From WHUA01 sp963711215 (GTDB lineage: Bacteria; Pseudomonadota; Alphaproteobacteria; UBA8366): a DNA stretch of 64,000 bases. Location: positions 1 to 64,000 of the forward strand of contig CAVQDH010000006.1 in the NCBI GenBank assembly GCA_963711215.1, in the 5' to 3' direction. This document shows, in pieces, positions 55,275 through 64,000 of this stretch. The notes beneath the pieces were generated by a model that was given only the letters and a program-made list of their open reading frames with translations, searched no databases and was not told the origin of the DNA. Made by a program: the position numbers and the translations under genes. The first letter of the stretch is position 1. Each line of letters begins with the position of its first letter.

Positions 55275-55308
55275 CGCAGCCCGGCATCCGTCTCGGTAGG
55301 GACCCGGC

Positions 55309-56260
55309 ATGGCGCAAGATCACGCCGTAGGGCCTGACGGCTCGGCGGGGGCAAAACTCATGCGTTGGGCGTGGCGCATACTCGCGATGCTGGCGGCTCT
55401 CGCCGGCGTTTCCGCACAAGCCGCGGAGCTGCCCACGCGCGGCGATCTGATCGGCGCGCCGGGCGTCTACGTCGTCAAGAAGGACGAGATCCTGCACGAC
55501 GTTGCCCGCCGCTACGACCTTGGCTTCGTCGAAATGCGCGCTGCGAACCCGAAGATCGACCCCTGGCTGCCGGGGGAAGGGACGAAGGTGACGCTGCCGA
55601 CCGAGCACCTGCTTCCGAATGCGCCGCGCCGCGGCATCGTGATCAACCTCGCCGATCAGCGGCTCTACTATTTCCACGGCGGGCCCGACAGTGTCACGTC
55701 CTATCCCGTCGGCATTCCCCGCAACATGTTCGACGCCCATATGGGCACAACCAGGATTGTCCGCAAACGCGCGAATCCGTCTTGGATTCCGACGCCGTCC
55801 CTGCGCGAGGAAGAGCCCGATCTGCCGGCGGTCGTACCACCCGGCCCCGACAACCCGCTTGGCGCTTTCGCCTTGTACCTCGGCTGGCAGTACTACGTGA
55901 TCCACGGGACCAATAAGCCTGACGGCGTCGGGCGGCGCGTGAGCCACGGCTGCATCCGCCTCTATCCGGAGGACATCAAGGCGCTGTTCGCCACCGTCAA
56001 GATCGGGACCCCGGTCGAGATCGTCGACCAGCCGGTCAAGGTCGGCTGGTCGGACGGCGCTCTCTATCTCGAGGTCCATCCCACGCAGCACGAAACCGAT
56101 GAGGTGGAAGCTGAACGGCTTCGTCAAGGATCCGTCGCCGCTCGACGCGCGTTCGGTGATCCTGGCAAAGGCCCCCGGGTTCAGCGAGCGGATCGACTGG
56201 AAGCTCGTCGACCGCACGGTCCGCGAGCGGCGCGGCATACCGGTGCGGATCACGCGCTGA
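55309..56260 (+). pseudogene. L,D-transpeptidase (YkuD domain), one frameshift
   Basis: Crosslinks peptidoglycan or attaches lipoproteins. ATG 55309 gives a signal peptide (AWRILAMLAALAGVSAQAAE). A LysM-like part follows (YVVKKDEILHDVARRYDLGF), then the YkuD domain with the catalytic motif RRVSHGCIRLYPEDIKALFA (Cys in SHGC). The frame breaks near 56112 and resumes KLNGFVKDPSPLDARSVILA to TGA 56258-56260; removing one base gives 316 residues. The longer read-through to 56316 is artefactual. Confidence 0.88.
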
Positions 56261-56288
56261 TGGCTCCGCCACCGGCGCCACCGGCGGG

Positions 56289-56729
56289 TCAGATGACTTC
56301 GTGCTCTTTCAGGTAAGCCTCGATCGCCGGCGTCTCGAACCATGTCAGATCATGGGCAATTTCCCGCGCCACGCTGTTCGTGAGATGTCCGGGGAAGAAG
56401 CCGCGCAGCGTTCCGAGCGCCCGAGGGGCTGCCACCACCACGAGCTTGTCGAATTCCTTCTTCTGCTGGGACACTTCGAGCTGCTTCACCAACGACCGCA
56501 GGAAATCGGCCTCCGCCTTGTCGTGCGGATCGGTCGGCGGCTGCTTCGCATGCCGGGCATCGCCCATGCTGTCGAAGGTGCGGCCCGGGCGATCGGAGGC
56601 CAGATCCCGGCTTGGCGGGTGGGGCGTGGACAGCTCGCTCTTCTGCAGGATCTTACCCTTGCCTGCGGCTTCGAAGATCTTCGCCCGGCTGCCGTCGGCA
56701 ATCAGGATCCAGGTTACCGGCTTCTTCAT
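56289..56729 (-). CDS. Host attachment family protein
   Basis: A 146-residue member of the protein-required-for-attachment-to-host-cells family. ATG 56729 (MKKPVTWILIADGSRAKIFE) is chosen over upstream starts. It contains the conserved ILIADGSRAKIFEAAGKGK, a middle segment RPGRTFDSMGDARHAKQPPT and the C-terminal FDKLVVVAAPRALGTLRGFF with PGHLTNSVAREIAHDLTWF. A FixK-type box is 74 bases upstream. The biochemical activity is unknown. Confidence 0.88.
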   Translation of the reverse strand: MKKPVTWILIADGSRAKIFEAAGKGKILQKSELSTPHPPSRDLASDRPGRTFDSMGDARHAKQPPTDPHDKAEADFLRSLVKQLEVSQQKKEFDKLVVVAAPRALGTLRGFFPGHLTNSVAREIAHDLTWFETPAIEAYLKEHEVI

Positions 56730-56796
56730 GGTGTCCGTCCCCAAAATAGGTGTGTTCCAGTGACGGGCACAAGACAGCAGATCCTCGTTTGGCACC

Positions 56797-56810
56797 GTGA
56801 CGCAGATCAA
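56797..56810. promoter_or_regulatory. FixK/FNR-type box upstream of the host-attachment and stress genes
   Basis: GTGACGCAGATCAA fits NTGA-N6-TCAA. Its centre lies about 74 bases from the leftward start at 56729 and 66 bases from the rightward start at 56870. Confidence 0.5.
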
Positions 56811-56869
56811 TGTGGCTTCCCGGCGCGGCGGTTATCCATGGACCGTAGAATAAAGGGGGAAACAGGCCG

Positions 56870-57469
56870 ATGCCGGAAGGATTGGTTCGCGAAGCGGTTA
56901 CCGCTTTTGACGATCCGGCGCATTTTGAGGCGGCGGTCGACGAGTTGCTGAGCAATGGCTTCGACCGCGCCGAGCTTAGCCTGATTGCGCGCGACGAGAC
57001 GGTCGCCGCGAAGCTCGGTCATCTTTACCGCCGTGTGGAGGAAGTCGAAGACGACCCCAACGTTCCGCGCAAGGCCTTCGTTTCCGAAGAGTTGGTTGCG
57101 GAAGGAGAGGGGGCGCTGGTGGGCATCCTGATGTATCTGCCGGCCGTGATCGCCGGGGGCGCGGTGGTCGCCTCGGGCGGCGCGCTCATGGCCGCCTTGG
57201 GCACCGCGGGCCTTGCAGCCGGCGCGGGCGGTGTCGTCGGCGCCATGCTTGCGGAATGGCTGGGCGAAGACCACGCGACATATATCCGCCGGCAGCTCGA
57301 CCGCGGCGGCCTGTTGCTATGGGTCAATTTGCGGGATCAGGCGCATGAAGCGATCGCCACCCGGATCTTGGCAAAACATTCGAAGCAATCGGTGCATGTC
57401 CATGCGCTCCCCGTTCGAATCCGTCACCGTGAAACGGAGGAGTCATTGGACGGCAGGAGTAGCGCATGA
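56870..57469 (+). CDS. Glycine-zipper-type stress-like membrane protein
   Basis: A 199-residue protein. Residues 1-75 form a soluble alpha/beta domain (DPAHFEAAVDELLSNGFDRA), resembling general stress proteins with a short predicted flavin-independent fold. Residues 85-125 are a Gly/Ala-rich hydrophobic hairpin (VIAGGAVVASGGALMAALGT and AGLAAGAGGVVGAMLAEWLG). The C-terminus ends with His-rich residues. Function unknown, association with envelope stress is inferred. It is divergent from the host-attachment gene with a FixK-type box between. Confidence 0.75.
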   Translation: MPEGLVREAVTAFDDPAHFEAAVDELLSNGFDRAELSLIARDETVAAKLGHLYRRVEEVEDDPNVPRKAFVSEELVAEGEGALVGILMYLPAVIAGGAVVASGGALMAALGTAGLAAGAGGVVGAMLAEWLGEDHATYIRRQLDRGGLLLWVNLRDQAHEAIATRILAKHSKQSVHVHALPVRIRHRETEESLDGRSSA

Positions 57470-57499
57470 GGCGGTACTCGCGGCCTGGGTATCTGGCGA

Positions 57500-57955
57500 A
57501 TGGATGAAAAGGCATTCCCGTCGGCGCTCGACTTTTGCACGGCGAGTCTCAAGCGGATCGACGCCGCCCTGAGCTCGACCGCGGGCGCGATGCTTAGCCT
57601 CGATCAGTTCGACGAGGTGACGCGCCTGCGCCGCCGCATCCGCGAATTTTGCGAGGCGGGGCGCATCGATGAGGCGCGCCAGGCGGAAGAAATGGCCATG
57701 GTCGATGCTGCGGCCGCGCACCCACTGCTGAATCGGCCCGCGACGCGCCGGTATTCCCGTCGGTTGCGCTCAGTATTTCTCAATCATCCATCGTCAGCAC
57801 CGCCGCCCCTTCGAAGCGGCCGTGGCGAAGATCGTCGAGCGCCTGGTTTGCTTGCGCGAGCGGATAGAGCTGTACCGTCGTCGTCACCGGCACCGTGGGC
57901 GCGATGCGGAGAAAGGCCTCGCCATCCGCGCGCGTCAGGTTGGCGACCGATTTGA
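57500..57955 (+). CDS. Hypothetical helical protein, C-terminus doubtful
   Basis: Residues 1-75 are a convincing helical protein (MDEKAFPSALDFCTASLKRI and EVTRLRRRIREFCEAGRIDE, then EEMAMVDAAAAHPLLNRPAT). The last 60 residues are Pro/Arg/Ser-rich and overlap the convergent alcohol dehydrogenase by 176 bases, so the true stop may lie near 57780 behind a frameshift. It follows the glycine-zipper gene by 30 bases and may be cotranscribed. Unknown function. Confidence 0.5.
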   Translation: MDEKAFPSALDFCTASLKRIDAALSSTAGAMLSLDQFDEVTRLRRRIREFCEAGRIDEARQAEEMAMVDAAAAHPLLNRPATRRYSRRLRSVFLNHPSSAPPPLRSGRGEDRRAPGLLARADRAVPSSSPAPWARCGERPRHPRASGWRPI

Positions 57956-58781
57956 CGACGCGCTCCTGCCACAGAATGCTGTACGGAAACGACGGGATGT
58001 CGCTCATGTGAATGCCGGCGCAGACGACGATGCCGCCCTTGTCGACGACGCGAAGCGCGGCCGGAACCAACGCGCCGACCGGGGCGAAGATAATCGCCGC
58101 ATCGAGCACCGACGGCGGCGTCTCATCGCTGCCGCCGCTCCAGACGGCGCCGAGCTGTCGCGCGAAGGCCTGCGTCTCGCTGTCGCCGGTCTTGGTGAAG
58201 GCATAGACCTCGCGGCCCTGTTTGACGGCCACCTGCACGATGATATGCGCGGCCGCGCCAAATCCGTAGATGCCGAGCCGCTTCGCGTCGCCCGCGGCGG
58301 CGAGCGACCGGAAGCCGATCAGGCCGGCGCACATCAAAGGCGCGGCATTCGTGTCGGAATAGGTGTCCGGAATCGGAAAGCAGAAGCGGTGATCGGCGAC
58401 AAGATAATCGGCGAAACCGCCGTCGCGGGTGTATCCGGTGAATTGCGCCTGTTCGCAGAGATTCTCGTGTCCGCTTCGGCAGTAACGGCATTTGCCGCAG
58501 GTCGAACCGAGCCATGGGACGCCGACCCGTTGGCCGAGCGCCCCGCCGGGCGCGCCGTCGCCGACCGCGTCCACCGTGCCGATGACTTCGTGGCCGGGCA
58601 CGAGGGGAAGCTTGGGGCTGGGAAGGTCACCGTCGACGACGTGAAGATCCGTCCGGCAGACGGCGCAGGCGTGCACCCGGATGCGGAACTCTCCGTCACC
58701 GGGGCGCGGGATCGGCATCGATTCCAGCGCCAGCCTTGCGCCCGTCTGCCGCAGCACCATTGCCCGCATCATGTCCGACAT
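57780..58781 (-). CDS. Zinc-dependent alcohol dehydrogenase
   Basis: A 333-residue medium-chain dehydrogenase. ATG 58781 starts MSDMMRAMVLRQTGARLALE. The catalytic zinc ligands are Cys in VHACAVCRTDLHVVDG, His-Glu in LVPGHEVIGTVD, and a structural zinc loop STCGKCRYCRSGHENLCEQA. The Rossmann fold shows RLGIYGFGAAAHIIVQVAVK. It resembles AdhP-like enzymes that interconvert ethanol and acetaldehyde or other alcohols. It is the second gene of a unit with the 60-residue gene, behind a FixK-type box. Confidence 0.92.
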   Translation of the reverse strand: MSDMMRAMVLRQTGARLALESMPIPRPGDGEFRIRVHACAVCRTDLHVVDGDLPSPKLPLVPGHEVIGTVDAVGDGAPGGALGQRVGVPWLGSTCGKCRYCRSGHENLCEQAQFTGYTRDGGFADYLVADHRFCFPIPDTYSDTNAAPLMCAGLIGFRSLAAAGDAKRLGIYGFGAAAHIIVQVAVKQGREVYAFTKTGDSETQAFARQLGAVWSGGSDETPPSVLDAAIIFAPVGALVPAALRVVDKGGIVVCAGIHMSDIPSFPYSILWQERVVKSVANLTRADGEAFLRIAPTVPVTTTVQLYPLAQANQALDDLRHGRFEGAAVLTMDD

Positions 58782-58797
58782 GGTGCCGGATTTCGCC

Positions 58798-58980
58798 TCA
58801 GCTCAGAGGCGCTCCCCGCATTTCGCTGATGGCGGCGCGGATCTTGCGCCACGTCTCCGCCTCGTCGTTGTTCTTGGATTGCTCGAATTCGCGAATCTTC
58901 GCCGCGGCCTCGGCTTCCGCCTTACCGCCATGCGCATCGAGGAGCCGCTTGGCATAGTCGGCGACGTCGGTCTCTCGCAT
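58798..58980 (-). CDS. Small hypothetical protein upstream of alcohol dehydrogenase
   Basis: A 60-residue charged helical protein, MRETDVADYAKRLLDAHGGK, with KIREFEQSKNNDEAETWRKI and a Met-rich end. ATG 58980 follows GGAGGAGAAGG. It precedes the alcohol dehydrogenase by 16 bases in the same direction and the FixK-type box at 59043-59056 lies 63-76 bases upstream. Unknown function; similar small genes occur in low-oxygen gene groups of alphaproteobacteria. Confidence 0.65.
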   Translation of the reverse strand: MRETDVADYAKRLLDAHGGKAEAEAAAKIREFEQSKNNDEAETWRKIRAAISEMRGAPLS

Positions 58981-59042
58981 CCTTCTCCTCCTTCGACAAA
59001 AATGGGACCATAAAACTCTAGGCGCGCGCGCCGGGCCTCTCA

Positions 59043-59056
59043 TTGATCGGTGTCAA
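59043..59056. promoter_or_regulatory. FixK/FNR-type box upstream of the alcohol dehydrogenase unit
   Basis: TTGATCGGTGTCAA is the closest match to the TTGAT-N4-RTCAA consensus in the window. Its centre lies 69 bases upstream of the start at 58980. Confidence 0.65.
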
Positions 59057-59172
59057 TGGGTCGTTCGGCGCGCCGCTGTCCTCTTCGAACTTTACGTGTG
59101 CATCATCGCGCGACATGCAAGGGGCGCCCTCGTTTCCGGCGCGCGCCGGCCGGCTCGTCAGAGCCGGCTTTG

Positions 59173-60445
59173 TCAGGACAAGGCATATCCTTCGGCCGCC
59201 AGGACGGCGATGATAAGGAGCAACGGCAGCAGCAGCCACGTGCCGACCGACCGTCCGGCGACCGCAAAGGCGATGGCCGGCTTTACCAGGGTGTTGACCA
59301 TGCTTGCGAACAGGATCGCCACGCTCGCAACCGACACGGTGACATCCTTATGGGCGGCCATCGTTCCAAAGGAGAGCGTCACCGCATCGATGTCGACGAG
59401 GCCCGAGACAGCCGACAGGAGATAGAGCCCCGTTACGCCCGCCGATTCCTTGAGCCCCTGCGCGAGTACCATCACCACCCCCAGGATCAACGCGAACTGG
59501 ATGGCGGTCTTGATGTCGAGCGGGTTGCTGTGCGTCGTGCCGGTTACCGAGCGTCTCGTCGCTTGCACCGGCGAGGCGCGTGAAAACGGCGGCCGCCACG
59601 GCGGCGATAACCGACGCGGACAGCAACGGCGCCGCAAGCGACGTCAACAGCTCGGGGGCGACGACGACGGCGACCAGCAGGGTCCGTGGAAACATCGTCG
59701 CCGTCGCGGCCAGCATGCCGGAAACCCAAAGCTGAGGGCGCCCCGGCTGCTGCGCCGCCTGGCGGGAGAGGCTCAGCACGGTGGCGGTCGAGGTGATGAG
59801 CCCGCCCAGGATCCCGAGGACGACGATGCCCCGGCGCGCGCCGATCAGCTTGATCGCGAAGTATCCGGCATAGGAAAGCCCGGCAACCAGGACGACCATC
59901 CACCACAGACGGTAGGGATTGAGCGCATCCCATGGTCCCATCCCGACGTCCGGCAGAACCGGAAGGACGACAACGGATATCAGCAGCAGCCTGAATGTCG
60001 CCAGCAGCTCCGCGCGGTCGATCCGCTCGAGCAGATGGTGAAGCTCGGGCTTGATTCCGAGCAGCAGCGCGGTCACCACGCCGGCGGCTGCCGCGGCCTG
60101 CATGGCGCCGGTTCCGGCAAGCGCGCCGAGGCCGAATGCCGTGAGCGCCGCGACGTTGGTGGTGATGCTGACGTCGGTCTCGCGCCGCGGATCGCGCCAT
60201 TGTGCGATGCCGAACCCCAACGCGACGGCAAGCAGCCCCGCCGCGACGACGATGTTGCCGAGATCGCGCCCGAGCGTTGCGGTCAAACCGCCCAGCAAGC
60301 CGATCAGGCCGAACGTCCGCACGCCCGCGATCCGGCCCCCTTCGGCCAGCGCCCGGCCATGCCAGCCGCGCTCGATCCCGATCAACAGGCCGATCGCGAG
60401 TGCGACACCTAGCCGCAGAGCGGCTTCGGGGATGTCGAATCCCAT
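59173..60445 (-). pseudogene. MgtC/DUF4010 family membrane protein, one frameshift
   Basis: A membrane protein with an MgtC-like N-terminal half and a C-terminal DUF4010 half; about 12 helices. ATG 60445 starts MGFDIPEAALRLGVALAIGL LIGIERGW, the MgtC signature with RTFGLIGLLGGLTA. The frame breaks near 59565 and continues THSNPLDIKTAIQFALILGV through DIDAVTLSFGTMAAHKDVTV to TGA at 59173. Removing one base gives 423 residues. The substrate is unknown, possibly magnesium or another cation. Confidence 0.85.
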
Positions 60446-60528
60446 GATCCGGACGCCCCGCCGTCAGGCGCCGCTGTCGTGCGGTCTCATGAGCGCGGGA
60501 GGCGCCGCGATGCTGACCGGACCGCGCG

Positions 60529-60924
60529 TCACTCCGCTGCGGCGGAGGCGGCTTTCGAAACCTGGCCGGCGGATTGCGCCATCTGCTTGTTCAACGGCTT
60601 CAGGCTGCTGGAGGTGATCTCGGTCACCAGCTCGACCATTTTCCCCGCTTCCGCCATATAGGCTTCCGCCATCTGCTGCGCCCACTCCTGCTGCAACGAG
60701 GAAAGCTCGGTCCAGTCGGCGCATTTCGCCGCTTTGCGCCCGAATTCCGCGTCTTCGTGGAAGCGCGATCCGACGAAGCTCACGACTTCCGCATTCAGCT
60801 TTGCGACGCCGGCGAGATAGGCCCGGCTGGCCTCTGCAACTCCGCCCGAAAAGACATCGTTGAACTGCGACATCGCTTTCATGCCATTCATCTGCTCTCC
60901 AAACTGCGTCTTTTTCGCGCTCAT
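60529..60924 (-). CDS. Phasin family protein
   Basis: A 131-residue phasin that coats polyhydroxyalkanoate granules. ATG 60924 (MSAKKTQFGEQMNGMKAMSQ) is chosen; upstream residues to 61005 are basic and unlike the family. Features: FNDVFSGGVAEASRAYLAG, VVSFVGSRFHEDAEFGRKAA and QEWAQQMAEAYMAEAGKMVE helices, and the low-complexity tail AGQVSKAASAAAE. Such proteins are often induced at low oxygen. It is divergent from FixL with a FixK-type box between them. Confidence 0.85.
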   Translation of the reverse strand: MSAKKTQFGEQMNGMKAMSQFNDVFSGGVAEASRAYLAGVAKLNAEVVSFVGSRFHEDAEFGRKAAKCADWTELSSLQQEWAQQMAEAYMAEAGKMVELVTEITSSSLKPLNKQMAQSAGQVSKAASAAAE

Positions 60925-61065
60925 GATACGCTCCAAATGCATACGCTTCGCGGGAACTGCTCGCACCCGCCGACGATCGATGCGCTCGCCGTACGCTTTC
61001 TGCATAGATGCAGGCTAGTCGGACTTCGAATGCTGGCAGTCTGAGGCTCCGCATTCCGACCCACA

Positions 61066-61079
61066 CTGATATGGGTCAA
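61066..61079. promoter_or_regulatory. FixK/FNR-type box between phasin and fixL-like genes
   Basis: CTGATATGGGTCAA fits NTGA-N6-TCAA. Its centre lies about 80 bases upstream of the start at 61153 and 148 bases from the phasin start at 60924. Confidence 0.5.
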
Positions 61080-61152
61080 GTATGCGCTATTCGCAGGGTG
61101 CATCGACATTCTTCGAAATTGCCCATGCATACCGGATCGGCAATATTAGGGG

Positions 61153-63055
61153 ATGGCGCATGAAGGTCTCGTCCCGCAGCTGTCACTGGACGATCTGGTC
61201 GATGTTATCGGGGCATTGGTGGTCGTTCTCGATACGAACGGACGCATCGTCTCGTTCAATGCTGCGTGCGAGCGCGTAACCGGCTATACACGCGCGGAAG
61301 TTGCAGGCAAGGATATCTGGGAGCTGCTCATCCCGCCGGATCAGTCGGATGCGGTAAGGGCGGTCTTCCACGCGCTGGCTCAGGGGAAAAGCCTGAATAC
61401 CTTCACCAACGACTGGGTCGCCAAGGACGGCGAGCTTCGCCGGATTTCCTGGTCCAATACGGTTTCCCGGCGGCCGGACGGGTCGGTCGAATATGTCGTC
61501 GGTACGGGAGTCGACATATCCGATCAGCTGGCGACCGAGACGGCGCTTCGAAACAATCGATCGCTTCTCCAGATGATCATCGCGGCGTCGCCCGACGCGA
61601 TCATCACCATCGACGGCAAGGGCATCATCGAGTCCTTCAACGGGACGGCGGAGCGCCTGTTCGGCTATGCCGGCCACGAGGTCATCGGGCGGAACGTCTC
61701 CTATCTGATGCCGGAGCCCTACGCGTCCGAGCATGACGGGTACATCGCCCGATATCTCGGGACGGGGGAGCGGCGGATCATCGGAATAGGCCGGGAGGTT
61801 GCCGCGAAACGCAAGGACGGGACGGTCTTCCCCATCGAGCTCGCGGTCGGTGAGGTCGAATTCGATGAGCGTAAGCGCTTTACCGGCTTCATTCGCGACA
61901 TCTCGCGCCGGCGGGAGGCCGAAAAAGGCCAGGCCGAGAGCGACCGGCGTCTTGCCGAGGCGCTGGATGGGTTGCCGTTGGGCGTGATTCTTTGCGATGC
62001 CGCCGGGCGGGTGACGCATGTAAACCGCGAGATGCGGCGGTTTATGACGCCGCTTGGCGATGACCTGCGGCCCGGCGCGGCGTATGAGGACCTGGTCCGC
62101 CGGATGGTCGAAACCGACGCGATCAATCTCGACAGGGTGAAAAAGAAGCAATGGCTGGACGAGCGGCTGGCGCAGATTCAATTCGCCCGAGCGCACGCGG
62201 GCGGAGTTCGAATATGCCGACGGCAGCTGGGTTCTGGCGATGGAGCAAAAGACGTCGAACGGTGAGATCGTCGCCCTTCGCATCGATATCACGCCGCTGA
62301 AGATGGCCGAGGCGGCCCTCCGCGCGAGCCTGGAGAAGCAGCGGGAGTTGCAGAGCGAGTTCCACCATGTCTCGAGGCTGAGCGCCATGGGAGAGATGGC
62401 GGCGACGCTTGCCCATGAATTGAACCAGCCGCTCACCGCGGTGATCAATTACGTCCAGGCCTGCCGCCGACTCCTCCAGTCCGGGGCCTCGCTAGAAGGA
62501 TCCAGGGTGCCCGAATTCATGAACAAGGCGGTCGACCAGGCCCATCGCGCCGGCGAGATCATCAGCCATCTCCGCGGTTTCGTGACGCGCGGCGATTCCG
62601 TGCGGGCGCGGGCGGACGTCAACGCGGTGGTGGCGGAGGCATGCGACCTCGCCCTGGTCGGCGCAAAGGCGGAAGGGATCGACGTAATTCTGGATCTGGC
62701 GGATGACCTGCCGCTTGCGACGATGGATCGCGTGCAGATCCAGCAGGTCATCGTCAACCTCGTGCGCAACAGCATCGACGCGCTGCAGGACTGCGAACGG
62801 CGGGCGATGGTAATTCGGACCTGGCTCAGCGACCCGGCGCATGTCTCGATCGCCGTATCGGATAACGGGCCCGGACTCGACCCGAATGTCGCGGCGAAGC
62901 TGTTCGAGCCGTTCAACACCAGCAAGAAATCCGGCATGGGGATCGGGCTGTCGGTATGCCGGTCGATCGTACAGGAGCATGGCGGGACCATCGAGGCGAC
63001 GCCCAATCCCGGCGGCGGCGTCGTCTTCACGGTCACGCTGCCCTTGGAAGGGTGA
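61153..63055 (+). pseudogene. fixL: FixL-like heme-PAS sensor histidine kinase, one frameshift
   Basis: A two-component sensor with two or three PAS domains and a HisKA-HATPase unit. The second PAS matches FixL heme PAS domains: LMPEPYASEHDGYIARYLGT and RRIIGIGREVAAKRKDGTVF carry the expected heme His (EHDGYI) and Arg (IARY and GIGR) that respond to oxygen. The frame breaks near 62185, then SPERTRAEFEYADGSWVLAM resumes. Removing one base gives 633 residues. The H-box is MAATLAHELNQPLTAVINYV, N-box NLVRNSIDAL, and G-box GMGIGLSVCRSIVQEHGGT. Followed 5 bases later by the response regulator. Confidence 0.85.
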
Positions 63056-63060
63056 CGGGG

Positions 63061-63690
63061 ATGGCGTCCGAACCCCGGAACAGGATCTATATCGTCGACG
63101 ATGACGCCGCGGTGCGCGACTCGCTCGAAGCGCTGTTGATGGCGCACGGCTACGAGGTGGAGTGCTTCGCGTCGGGGGTCGATTTCATCGATGCATGCGA
63201 CGAAAAATCTGCCGGCTGTGTCTTGCTGGATATTCGCATGCCGCGCATGGATGGCATGGAAGTCCAGTCACGCCTGCACGCGATTCGGCCCGACCTGCCG
63301 GTGATCATGATTACCGGGCACGGCGATGTCTCCATGGCGGTGCGGGCGATGAAGGCCGGCGCGGTCGATTTCGTCGAGAAGCCGCTGCGCGAGGAAATAC
63401 TGCTCGAAGGCATCGAGGCCGCGTTACAGATCGCCCGCGAATCGCATCGCCAGCAAGACCTTGGCGCGGCGGCACAGAGCAACATGGAGAAGCTCACGCC
63501 GCGCGAGCGCGAGGTTCTCGAGCAGCTCGTGATCGGCCGGGCGAACAAGGTTATCGCGCAAGCGCTTGGCTGCAGCCCGCGCACCGTGGAAATTCACCGC
63601 GCCCGCATCATGGAAAAGATGAATGCGCGCAGCCTGCCCCACCTCGTCCGCCTTGCGCTTGCCGCCGGGATCGAGCCGGAGCTCAACTGA
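63061..63690 (+). CDS. fixJ: FixJ-like response regulator
   Basis: A 209-residue regulator. The receiver has the acidic pair IYIVDDDAAVRDSL, the phosphorylated Asp in GCVLLDIRMPRMDGMEVQSR, the Thr in IMITGHGDVSMAVRAMKAGA and the Lys in VDFVEKPL. The LuxR-type helix-turn-helix is KLTPREREVLEQLVIGRANK VIAQALGCSPRTVEIHRAR. In FixLJ systems the regulator activates fixK and respiratory genes under low oxygen. ATG 63061 lies 5 bases after the kinase stop. A second similar receiver follows at 63833. Confidence 0.9.
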   Translation: MASEPRNRIYIVDDDAAVRDSLEALLMAHGYEVECFASGVDFIDACDEKSAGCVLLDIRMPRMDGMEVQSRLHAIRPDLPVIMITGHGDVSMAVRAMKAGAVDFVEKPLREEILLEGIEAALQIARESHRQQDLGAAAQSNMEKLTPREREVLEQLVIGRANKVIAQALGCSPRTVEIHRARIMEKMNARSLPHLVRLALAAGIEPELN

Positions 63691-63832
63691 TCAGGGCGTC
63701 TCCGATACAACGGAGGTAGGGAGTAAACCGTATTTCGGGCCGCTCCCGAAGGGCGTATTGCTTCAGCCATGGGATAGCGTTCCCACCGCGGACGGGTATG
63801 CGGGGGGCGGAATGCGGAATTGGCAGAAGACA

Positions 63833-64000
63833 ATGCATGGCACGTCCATGGACGAGGAAACGACTATATACATCGTCGAGGATGACGAGCCGGTGCGCGA
63901 TTCACTGGTGGCGCTGGTCGAATCCGAAGGATTTTCGGCCGTTTCCTTCCGGTCGGCCGAGGATTTCCTGGCGCATTTTCATCCCGGCGGCGATGCCTGC
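63833..64000 (+). CDS. FixJ-like response regulator, truncated by the window end
   Basis: The window ends inside this gene. It reads MDEETTIYIVEDDEPVRDSL and VALVESEGFSAVSFRSAEDF, a receiver domain with the acidic pair EDD close to that of the previous gene; the phosphorylated Asp is beyond the end. The start is ATG 63833 or 63848. It is a probable second FixJ-type regulator. Confidence 0.75.
   Translation, partial: MHGTSMDEETTIYIVEDDEPVRDSLVALVESEGFSAVSFRSAEDFLAHFHPGGDAC

Overview
The window comes from a GC-rich alphaproteobacterium, most likely of the Rhodospirillales type. The clues are the housekeeping order murA-DUF2948, then hisG-hisD-UPF0262-LMW phosphatase-maf-rng-yacG-tRNA-Phe, a PAS_5-type protein, a phasin, and a FixL/FixJ-like oxygen-sensing pair.

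Bases 1-10405 are a degenerate integrative, prophage-like element that abuts tRNA-Thr(GGT). It holds a broken tyrosine recombinase, a HEPN-motif gene, an iteron-like region, a DUF3631 ATPase, two divergent near-consensus promoters (4550-4665), and a rightward row of phage-like genes. Two of those are large, one of them with Gly/Ala-rich hydrophobic stretches, and two encode tiny zinc-ribbon proteins. I recognise no terminase, portal, capsid or tail gene.

Bases 10.6-17.9 kb hold dcd, murA, a DUF2948 gene, two MmgE/PrpD paralogues and a DHA2-type MFS exporter. Bases 17.9-20 kb hold an XRE regulator, a PAS_5 protein and a GNAT-like protein with a repeat-rich upstream region. Bases 20.7-27.0 kb hold a TauD-like dioxygenase and the hisG-to-yacG cluster, ending in tRNA-Phe(GAA). 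A 2.6-kb insertion lies behind tRNA-Phe, bounded by a 26-base direct repeat of the tRNA 3' end. It carries a PrpF-family isomerase, a LysR regulator without its DNA-binding domain and an SRAP remnant.

Bases 30-41 kb are metabolic: a GMC oxidoreductase, a YqjI-like PadR regulator with a DUF2218 gene, an acyl-CoA dehydrogenase, and a leftward run of a PhnSTUV-type 2-aminoethylphosphonate importer followed by a glutamine-synthetase-like ligase and an isochorismatase-like hydrolase. Bases 41-47 kb form a glycan cluster (flippase, TupA-like ATP-grasp, GT4, GT22). Bases 47-53 kb hold a DUF2207/LemA pair and a DsbD-redoxin pair. Bases 53-64 kb hold an iron/2-oxoglutarate oxygenase, an endonuclease/phosphatase-family protein, cytochrome c, an L,D-transpeptidase, a host-attachment protein, a glycine-zipper protein, alcohol dehydrogenase, a DUF4010 transporter, a phasin and FixL-FixJ, ending in a second, truncated FixJ-like regulator. 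Four NTGA-N6-TCAA boxes sit in promoters of this last block, which suggests a FixLJ/FixK-type low-oxygen regulon.

Many conserved genes are split by frameshifts (hisD, dsbD, fixL and others). In the chromosomal genes the total length always fits single extra bases, so many breaks may be sequencing errors. They are marked as pseudogenes here only because the reading frame in this sequence is broken.
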